Origin: Streptomyces pseudovenezuelae | GTDB taxonomy: Bacteria > Actinomycetota > Actinomycetes > Streptomycetales > Streptomycetaceae | Assembly (NCBI RefSeq): GCF_001513955.1 | Contig: NZ_KQ948150.1 | Span: forward strand, 620,001-684,000 | Length of the DNA stretch: 64,000 nucleotides | Direction: 5' to 3' | In this document: positions 58,587 through 64,000 of the stretch, piece after piece | Layout of the letters: each line of letters opens with the position of its first letter | Position numbering within the stretch: the stretch's first letter is position 1 | Position numbers and translations under genes: made by a program | Notes under the pieces: generated by a model | What the model was told of the DNA's origin: nothing | Databases searched by the model: none | Seen by the model: only the letters and a program-made list of their open reading frames with translations

Positions 58587-59168
58587 TCAGGGCGCGTCGA
58601 TGAGGGTCCGGTCGACGGTGGGTGCGAGTGCCGCGATTGCGCTTGCGTAGGCGGACTGTACGCGGGAGCGCTCGGTGGTGTTCGGTGTGGCGTTGGTGCA
58701 GGCTGTGCCGGCGCTGGAGCCCGACATCAGTTGTGAGCAGGGGCCGGGCTTGGTGTCCGGCAGGCCGAGGCTGTGGCCCAGCTCGTGAGCGGCGATGCGG
58801 GTCTTGTTGTAGCCCTGGTCCACGGCCTGGCTGCCGAGTTCGACGCGGACCTGACGGCCCGGGCGAACGGGGCCGAGCGTGGCCTGCGGCCAGCCCGTGG
58901 TGGCGACGATCACGATCTCGGCCACGGTGCCCGGCGCCGCTTCCACCAGATGGACGTTGCTCACGTTCGCGTTCCATGAGGCGACTCCGGCCGCGATGGC
59001 GGCTTCCCAGCCCGCGGCGCGGCTGTCGTCGTAGCGCAGGGTCACCGCTGCCGCCTGCGCGGTGGACGGTGCACCCGGGAGAGCGGGGGCGGCGGTCGCG
59101 GCGCCCGCCATGGCGAGGACGAGCGCTGTGGCGGAAGTGCCTGCCTTGAGCCAAGTGCCGAGGGGCAT
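58587..59168 (-). CDS. snpA: snapalysin-type small extracellular metalloprotease (M7)
   Basis: A 193-residue secreted protease. Signal peptide residues 1-27 (LKAGTSATALVLAMAGAATA), short pro-region, then a mature domain beginning VTLRYDDSRAAGWEAAIAAG with WNANVSNVHLVE. The metal motif KTRIAAHELGHSLGLPDTKP has HExxHxxGxxD, the M7 pattern with aspartate as third ligand, followed by a Met-turn QLMSGSSAGTACTNATPN with two cysteines. Length and all motifs fit Streptomyces snapalysins. The ATG at 59168 has AAGGAG six bases upstream. The usual divergent LysR activator of snapalysin genes is not present here. Confidence 0.9.
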   Translation of the reverse strand: MPLGTWLKAGTSATALVLAMAGAATAAPALPGAPSTAQAAAVTLRYDDSRAAGWEAAIAAGVASWNANVSNVHLVEAAPGTVAEIVIVATTGWPQATLGPVRPGRQVRVELGSQAVDQGYNKTRIAAHELGHSLGLPDTKPGPCSQLMSGSSAGTACTNATPNTTERSRVQSAYASAIAALAPTVDRTLIDAP

Positions 59169-59498
59169 TGCTGCTCCTTCATCCGTGGGGGGAATCCGGC
59201 CCCGGCGGGGCCGGGTACGCGAAGGAGCGGCACGGGGTGTCCGGTGGGGGCCGGACGCACCGTCGACCGCCCCTCCGGGGCGTTGGCATGCTATGCCCTG
59301 GAACCCATGCTCGTCATGTACCTGCCAGGGGCGGAAATCCGTCAGAATCCAGCCTCCAGCGGAATTTGTCCGGCCGGCCTCGGAACGCCACTCGCTGTGC
59401 CCGCGGCACCGGCAGTCAGGAATTCCGCGCACGCGTAGCCGTTCTGTCCTGCCTGGCGTGCAAGAGCCCCTGGCGCCCACCCCTGCGTGTGGGGCCGT

Positions 59499-60323
59499 TC
59501 AGGAGCCGCCGCGCTCGCGGGGGATCTTCTGGCCGGCCTCGATCGCCACCGGCAGCCGGTTCTCGGCCGGGGGCAGCGGGCAGGTTGCCAGGTCCGTGTA
59601 GGCGCACGGCAGGTTCGCGGCGCGGTTGAAATCCAGAACGACGGTGCCGTCGGCGGCGGGCGGTTCGAGGGTCAGGGCCCGGTTGGCGGCGTACGTGGTG
59701 ACCCCGGAGGTCGCGTCGGTGAACAGCACCATCAGTCGGCCGGCTGCGGGGCCGGGAAACGCGGTCAGCGAGAGCGGGTGCCCGTCGAGTTCGAACTCGA
59801 CTCTGCCCGGAGCGTCGTAGACATGCTCAAGGCCCTCGACCGCGGCGCCCACCGTGGTCGGACGCGGTGTGTCGAAGGGGATGTACCGGCCGGTCACGGC
59901 CCAGCGCGGGTCGGGGGCGTAGGCGGGCGTGCCCGTGAAGGCCGTGCGCAGCGGCGCGTCCGGGTGCCGGGGGCGCACGATGTCCTGGCCTCCGCGCTTG
60001 GCGACCTCGACGACGGCGTCTCCCCAGACGGCGTTGATGCCGCCGCGCTCGGGAAGCACTCCGAAGCGGTGCTCGCCGCGCACCGGTGTCCCGTCGACGA
60101 GCAGTTCCTCGCCCTCGTCGAGGTCTACGACGACGCCTTCGGGGCCGGTGTGCCACGAGCCGGGCGCGTCCGGGAAGCGCTGGGGCCTGTCGTCGAGCCA
60201 GTACTGGCCGGTGATCGTCAGAAACCCGTGCGGGGCGGCGAGCCGGGCCTCCTGGGCCCGGTACCACTCCAGCCAGGACTCGGTGAAGGCGTGCAGGTCC
60301 GCGGTGGCGGCTTCGGTGGTCAT
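59499..60323 (-). CDS. DUF1684-family protein
   Basis: A 274-residue protein of the DUF1684 family, described from actinobacteria and proteobacteria without assigned function. Conserved blocks seen: FTESWLEWYRAQEARLAAPH, GFLTITGQYWLDDRPQRFPD, FGVLPERGGINAVWGDAVVE, APLRTAFTGTPAYAPDPRWA, LMVLFTDATSGVTTYAANRA, DFNRAANLPCAYTDLATCPL and PPAENRLPVAIEAGQK. The PCAYTDLATCPLPP-NRL ending is the family signature. The start at 60323 has AAAGGAG eight bases upstream. It lies 73 bases downstream of the LLM oxidoreductase and is probably co-transcribed with it. Confidence 0.9.
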   Translation of the reverse strand: MTTEAATADLHAFTESWLEWYRAQEARLAAPHGFLTITGQYWLDDRPQRFPDAPGSWHTGPEGVVVDLDEGEELLVDGTPVRGEHRFGVLPERGGINAVWGDAVVEVAKRGGQDIVRPRHPDAPLRTAFTGTPAYAPDPRWAVTGRYIPFDTPRPTTVGAAVEGLEHVYDAPGRVEFELDGHPLSLTAFPGPAAGRLMVLFTDATSGVTTYAANRALTLEPPAADGTVVLDFNRAANLPCAYTDLATCPLPPAENRLPVAIEAGQKIPRERGGS

Positions 60324-60396
60324 GGGGAATCTCCTTTGTTCCATGGGCCTGCGGCAGGGGACGCAGGGGTGTGGGGGCTGTTGGCCGAGGGCCTGC

Positions 60397-61320
60397 TCAG
60401 CCGGCCAGTTCGCCGAGGAGCCGCCAGGTCCGTCGACGATCGGCCTCTCCCGCGATCTCGGTGGCCGAGAACACGACCTCGGTGGCGCCGGCGTCGCGGT
60501 AGCGGCGTACCTCGGCCTCGACGGTCTTCTCGTCGCCGATGACGGCCAGGTCGGCGGCCCGCCGGGCGCCGGAGAGCTCGATGACGCGGGCGTAGGACGG
60601 GATCTGTTCGTAGAAGGCGAGGTTCTCGGTGGCCTTCTCCCGCACCGCGTCGTCGTCGTCGGTGACCACACCGGGCACCAGGGCCACGATCCTGGGCGCG
60701 GGGCGTCCGGCGGCCTCCGCCGCGGCGGTGAGGGTGGGCACGATGTGGTCCGCCAGGGCGCGCGGCCCCGCCAGATAAGGCAGGATTCCGTCCGCCAGCT
60801 CACCGCTCGCCCGCAGAGCCTGCGGCCCCATCGCGGCGACGAGAAGGGGGACGCCGTTCTCCGCGCCTGGTACCCGCGCCGGGATCGGTGTGGTGGCGGT
60901 GAGCAGCTCGCCATGGAAGTCGGCCGTGCCGGTCTCGGTCAACTGCCGCAGTGCGATGAGGAATTCGCGTAGCCGGGCGATGGGGCGTTCGAAAGGCAGG
61001 CCGAAGCCGGACTCCGTCAGCAGTTTCGTGCCCAGGGCCAGACCGAGGTGATAGCGGCCGTGCGTCGCGGCCTGGGCGGTCTGGGCCTGGCTGGAGACGA
61101 GCAGCGGGTGGCGACCGAAGACGGGGATCGCGGAGGTGCCGACCTGCAGTGCGGGCACTTCGCGCCCGACGATCGCCGCGAGCTGGGGTGAGTCCGCGCC
61201 GAAGGTCTGCCCGAACCAGGCTGACGAAACGCCGAACTCGGCTGCCTCCTGGGCCAGTTGGACCGTGGCGTCGACCTGGTTCGGTACGTCGGACGCGTTG
61301 AGTGCTACTCCAACAGTCAT
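60397..61320 (-). CDS. LLM-class F420/flavin-dependent oxidoreductase
   Basis: A 307-residue luciferase-like monooxygenase-fold protein. VDATVQLAQEAAEFGVSSAW, FGQTFGADSPQLAAIVGREV, ALQVGTSAIPVFGRHPLLVS, QTAQAATHGRYHLGLALGTK, PIARLREFLIALRQLTETGT and PLLVAAMGPQALRASGELAD match the F420-dependent LLM group. SDVPNQ and the R-x-P-L loop fit the mycobacterial/Streptomyces subfamily that oxidises or reduces small organic molecules with F420. Start ATG 61320. Its promoter region faces the sulfur-responsive riboswitch unit on the other strand, so a role in organosulfur use is possible but not shown. Confidence 0.85.
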   Translation of the reverse strand: MTVGVALNASDVPNQVDATVQLAQEAAEFGVSSAWFGQTFGADSPQLAAIVGREVPALQVGTSAIPVFGRHPLLVSSQAQTAQAATHGRYHLGLALGTKLLTESGFGLPFERPIARLREFLIALRQLTETGTADFHGELLTATTPIPARVPGAENGVPLLVAAMGPQALRASGELADGILPYLAGPRALADHIVPTLTAAAEAAGRPAPRIVALVPGVVTDDDDAVREKATENLAFYEQIPSYARVIELSGARRAADLAVIGDEKTVEAEVRRYRDAGATEVVFSATEIAGEADRRRTWRLLGELAG

Positions 61321-61740
61321 GACAGTTCACAACGGGCTTCGGCCGGACCGGCATTCCGCTCCGTGTGTGACAGCTTCTTGTCGTTCATGTGTACTCACTC
61401 ATGAGGGAAGGGTCGCCCCCGGGGCTCAGCCCGCCTGCCGTCGGTCCGGCGCGGAAGCGGTGGATCCCGTGTTCCTGCGGTTCCGGGACGAGCAGATCGA
61501 CGAGCTCGTCGAGGCTGTCGGGAACGGCGTGAGGTTCCGCCTTCGCCCGGTCCCGCGTCGCGGTCGGACGGGTCGGTGCCCCACAGCAGCCCGGCGATGC
61601 CCAAAGGCCGTGGCGGGGGAGACCTGTCGCAGACGGACCCAATCCCGCTGCCATGGACTGGAGGCTGCCGGAGCGGCCGTACAGATCCTGGACTGGGCGG
61701 CACACGCGGCCCGTTAGCCGTTCCACCTGTTGGACCGGCG
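61321..61740. other. 420 bases without a secure gene
   Basis: A minus-strand frame 61385-61759 reads AVPDSLDELVDLLVPEPQEH and GIHRFRAGPTAGGLSPG, ending SEYT. It looks like the C-terminus of a coding region but has no start, ribosome site or known family. Probably a remnant. Confidence 0.35.
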
Positions 61741-61770
61741 TTGACATTCGTTCGGGCAATTGTCTTAACT
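61741..61770 (+). promoter_or_regulatory. promoter of the SAM-IV riboswitch unit
   Basis: TTGACA at 61741-61746 with a -10-like TTAACT at 61765-61770, spacing 18 bases. The RNA would begin just upstream of the riboswitch at about 61778. Confidence 0.55.
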
Positions 61771-61782
61771 ACGGCTCAGAAC

Positions 61783-61865
61783 GGTCATGAGTGTCAGCGA
61801 CAAGCCCTGGCTTGCTGACCGGCAACCCTCGCTCCGCGGTGGGGTGCCCCAGGTGACGACCGGAC
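61783..61865 (+). ncRNA. SAM-IV riboswitch
   Basis: The sequence follows the actinobacterial SAM-IV riboswitch in order: GGTCATGAGTGTCAGCGACA (61783-61802), AGCCCTGGCTTGCTGACCGG, CAACCCTCGCTCCGCGGTGG, GGTGCCCCAGGTGACGACC (ending 61861). The P1-like GGTC/GACC ends pair, GTCAGCGACAAGCC/GGCTTGCTGAC forms the internal stems, and CCGCGG/GGTGCCCC the pseudoknot part. Bound SAM is expected to switch off downstream expression. The controlled genes would be the leader peptide and the ABC importer. The assignment is from recall of the family pattern, not a covariance-model run. Confidence 0.85.
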
Positions 61866-61921
61866 CGGATGACGTTCGGTAAGCGCGAGGCCCACAGGGC
61901 CGGAACAGTGACGGTGACGCC

Positions 61922-62071
61922 ATGTACGCAGCTCCCAGGACGGCCACGCGCCGCCCGCAGAGCTGCGTACGGCCGTACCCCAACCCTCTCGTCGCCGATC
62001 GCGCCGTCGATCTGCTCCGCGTGAACAGCGCACTGTGTACCGCATCGGGCCGTGCCCGCTGTCGGGGCTGA
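61922..62071 (+). CDS. leader peptide of the sulfur-linked type
   Basis: A 49-residue open frame between the riboswitch and the permease gene. The core VADRAVDLLRVNSALC matches the actinobacterial leader peptides (consensus HVDLxRxxSAxC) found ahead of cysteine-, sulfonate- and methionine-related genes. There is a second cysteine cluster in GRARCRG just before the stop. Cysteine codons (TGC, TGT, TGT) near the end would let translation sense charged tRNA-Cys. The start at 61922 is the only ATG in this frame. A shorter start could exist. Confidence 0.7.
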   Translation: MYAAPRTATRRPQSCVRPYPNPLVADRAVDLLRVNSALCTASGRARCRG

Positions 62072-62215
62072 CCTCTCTCCACAGCCCCCGCATCTCCTGA
62101 CGACCACCGCGGCCGCGGTGTGCCGTCGTCCTCCCCGCCCCCGGTACCTCGCTGTCGCATCGGCCGCCGCATGCCGCCGCGCCGCCCGGGGTGTCCGACC
62201 CAGCCGGAGCCCACC

Positions 62216-63196
62216 ATGAGTGAACCCCCTGGCGCCACCGTCACGCTTCCGCTGACGTCCGTCGCCGACGAACCGTCAAAGCCCCTCACCGCCCAGCGAG
62301 TTCTGCCGCTGCGGCGCCCCGGACGCTGGATCGCCACCGCGGTCGTCCTCGTCCTGGTCGCCCAGTTCGTGCACGGACTGGTGACCAACCCCTTCTACCA
62401 GTGGGACCGCTGGGGCTACTGGTTCCTGCGCCCCACCATCCTCGACGGCCTGGCGATCACCCTCGAAGTCACCGCCTACAGCGCGGTGCTGGGCCTGGTC
62501 GGCGGCATCCTGCTCGCCCTGGCCCGGCTGTCGAGGAGCCCGGTGCTGCGCGCGGTCAGCTGGACCTACGTCTGGGCGTTCCGCTCCATCCCGCTCATCG
62601 TGGTGCTGATCTTCCTCTACAACTTCAGCGCCCTGTACAAGACGGTGAGCGTCGGCATCCCCTTCGGCCCGGCCTTCTTCTCCTTCGACGAGTCGAGACT
62701 CGCCACCGACATGGCCGTCGCCGTCATCGGTCTCAGCCTCAACGAGGCCGCCTACGCGGCCGAGGTCGTGCGCGGCGGCATCCTCTCCGTCGACCAGGGC
62801 CAGCACGAGGCTGCCGCGGCACTCGGTCTGCCGAAGGGCTACCAGTTCCGCAGGATCGTCTTCCCGCAGGCGTTGCGCTCGATCATCCCGAACTACGTCA
62901 ACCAGCTCATCGGCCTGATCAAGGGCACCTCGCTGGTCTTCTACGTCTCCCTGCTCGACCTGTTCGGCTCCGCGCAGACCATGGGCTCCACCTACCCCGG
63001 TGACATCGTGCCGCTGCTCCTGGTCGTCACCGTCTGGTACCTGATCCTGACCAGCGTCGTCTCCGTCGTCCAGTTCTACATCGAGCGGCACTACGCCCGC
63101 GGGGCCACCCGCAGCCTGCCGCCGACACCGCTGCAGAAGCTCCGCACCGGGCTCACCGACCTGCGGGCCCGCATCCGCCGGGAGGCCGCCGTATGA
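62216..63196 (+). CDS. amino acid ABC transporter permease
   Basis: A 326-residue permease of the HisM/TcyB type. Membrane segments begin at WIATAVVLVLVAQFVHGLVT near residue 38. The loop with LNEAAYAAEVVRGGILSVDQ and GQHEAAAALGLPKGYQFRRI (EAA loop) near residue 205 and PQALRSIIPNYVNQLIGLIK is the family signature. Placed behind a SAM-IV riboswitch and leader peptide, it is likely a methionine, cystine or sulfur-amino-acid importer. It overlaps the ATPase start by ATGA. No substrate-binding protein is seen within the window; it may lie beyond 64000. Confidence 0.9.
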   Translation: MSEPPGATVTLPLTSVADEPSKPLTAQRVLPLRRPGRWIATAVVLVLVAQFVHGLVTNPFYQWDRWGYWFLRPTILDGLAITLEVTAYSAVLGLVGGILLALARLSRSPVLRAVSWTYVWAFRSIPLIVVLIFLYNFSALYKTVSVGIPFGPAFFSFDESRLATDMAVAVIGLSLNEAAYAAEVVRGGILSVDQGQHEAAAALGLPKGYQFRRIVFPQALRSIIPNYVNQLIGLIKGTSLVFYVSLLDLFGSAQTMGSTYPGDIVPLLLVVTVWYLILTSVVSVVQFYIERHYARGATRSLPPTPLQKLRTGLTDLRARIRREAAV

Positions 63197-63990
63197 CCGC
63201 CAAGACGCTCGAAGCCCTGGCGGACGTCGAGGCCGCCACCGTCGAGGTCCACGACGTGCACAAGTGGTACGGCACCCACCGGGTGCTGGACGGCGTCGAC
63301 CTGACCGTCCGCCCCGGCGAGGTCACCGTCATCCTCGGCCCCTCCGGTTCCGGCAAGTCCACGCTGCTGAGGGTCATCAACCACCTGGAGAAGCCCGAGA
63401 TCGGCTACGTCAGCGTCAACGGCGAACCGATCGGCGTGAAGCGGCAGGGCGAGCGGCTCAAGGAACTCAGTGAGCGGGCCATCCTCACCCAGCGCGGACG
63501 GATCGGCTTCGTCTTCCAGAACTTCAACCTCTTCCCGCACCTGACCGTCCTGGACAACGTGGCCGCCGCCCCGGTCGCCACCGGGCGCCTCGGCAGGACC
63601 GAGGCACAGGAACTCGCCCGCGCACTCCTCGCCCGGGTCGGCCTCGCCGACAGGACCGGCGCCTACCCGCGCCAGCTCTCCGGCGGCCAGCAGCAGCGCG
63701 TCGCCATCGCCCGCGCCCTCGCACTGCGCCCCGGCGTCATCCTCTTCGACGAGCCCACCTCCGCCCTCGACCCGGAACTGGTCGGCGAGGTCCTCGCCGT
63801 CATCAAGGACCTGGCGAACAGCGGCACCACCCTCGTCATCGTCACCCACGAGATCGGCTTCGCCCGCGAGACCGCCGACCGGGTCGTCTTCATCGACGGC
63901 GGCAGGATCGTCGAGCAGGGCCCGCCCTCCGAGGTCCTCGACAAGCCGCGGCACGAGCGGACCAAGGACTTCCTCAGCAAGGTCCTGTGA
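63193..63990 (+). CDS. amino acid ABC transporter ATP-binding protein
   Basis: A 265-residue ATPase. Walker A GPSGSGKST near residue 50, Q-loop FVFQNFNLFPHLTV, signature QLSGGQQQRVAIARALALRP near 165, Walker B VILFDEPTSALDPELVGE, H-loop IVTHEIGFARETAD. GlnQ/TcyN-like. The insert VKRQGERLKELSERAILTQR between the strands is a common extra loop of the polar amino acid group. Starts 4 bases before the end of the permease gene (ATGA), so it is translationally coupled. Ends 10 bases before the window edge. Confidence 0.95.
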   Translation: MTAKTLEALADVEAATVEVHDVHKWYGTHRVLDGVDLTVRPGEVTVILGPSGSGKSTLLRVINHLEKPEIGYVSVNGEPIGVKRQGERLKELSERAILTQRGRIGFVFQNFNLFPHLTVLDNVAAAPVATGRLGRTEAQELARALLARVGLADRTGAYPRQLSGGQQQRVAIARALALRPGVILFDEPTSALDPELVGEVLAVIKDLANSGTTLVIVTHEIGFARETADRVVFIDGGRIVEQGPPSEVLDKPRHERTKDFLSKVL

Positions 63991-64000
63991 CCGCCGCCCC

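Noticed and set aside
61794..62107. Minus-strand frames over the riboswitch and leader
   Set aside because: They are complement shadows of the structured RNA and leader peptide; no independent evidence.

Overview
The window is actinobacterial DNA, very probably from a Streptomyces chromosome. It has very high GC with strong third-position bias, GTG and TTG starts next to purine-rich ribosome sites, actinobacterial families (sigma-E type ECF factor, PPOX and LLM F420-type oxidoreductases, DUF4232, DUF5707, snapalysin), Tat-exported glycosidases and a SAM-IV riboswitch. No rRNA, tRNA or CRISPR array was seen.

The first 29 kb is accessory and partly decayed. It mixes intact single genes (ECF sigma factor plus membrane partner, hydrolases, RibD-like reductase, acyltransferase, beta-helix glycosidase, TetR/SnoaL/NmrA cluster) with remnants of at least four transposases (IS630, IS3 and two IS5-type) and broken genes (LuxR tail, HxlR lacking a start, sensor-kinase stub, TPP enzyme, CPCC protein, coiled-coil protein, LysR halves). 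The clearest structure is a 3.5-kb segment at 20056-23603 bounded by a perfect 18-bp inverted repeat. It carries a zinc-ribbon protein, RacO-like and RacP-like proteins, an IS5 transposase with an amber codon and a SMI1/KNR4 protein, and LysR-gene fragments of the same orientation lie on both sides of it.

From 29 to 45 kb the genes are mostly intact: ArsR-MFS, DUF4232 lipoprotein, a lone phytoene/squalene-synthase-like protein, SDR reductase, Tat-exported GH29 alpha-L-fucosidase, a GlxA regulator overlapping a Tat-exported DJ-1/PfpI protein, a secreted subtilase and a GAF-PAS-GAF-PP2C phosphatase.

From 45 to 58.5 kb lies a catabolic island. A LysR regulator precedes a tartrate/isocitrate-dehydrogenase-family enzyme. 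A PucR activator diverges from a nine-kilobase run made of a SolA-type flavin oxidase, type II HAD hydrolase, polar amino acid ABC importer (binding protein, permease, ATPase), PuuB-like amine oxidoreductase, aldehyde dehydrogenase and D-2-hydroxyacid dehydrogenase. The layout suggests uptake of an amine or N-substituted amino acid, oxidative deamination, aldehyde oxidation and acid handling; the substrate is unknown.

After a strong bidirectional terminator come snapalysin, DUF1684 and an LLM oxidoreductase on the minus strand. The window ends with a sulfur-linked unit: promoter, SAM-IV riboswitch, a 49-codon leader peptide with the actinobacterial VDLLRVNSALC core, then permease and ATPase genes of an amino acid ABC importer whose binding protein is not inside the window.
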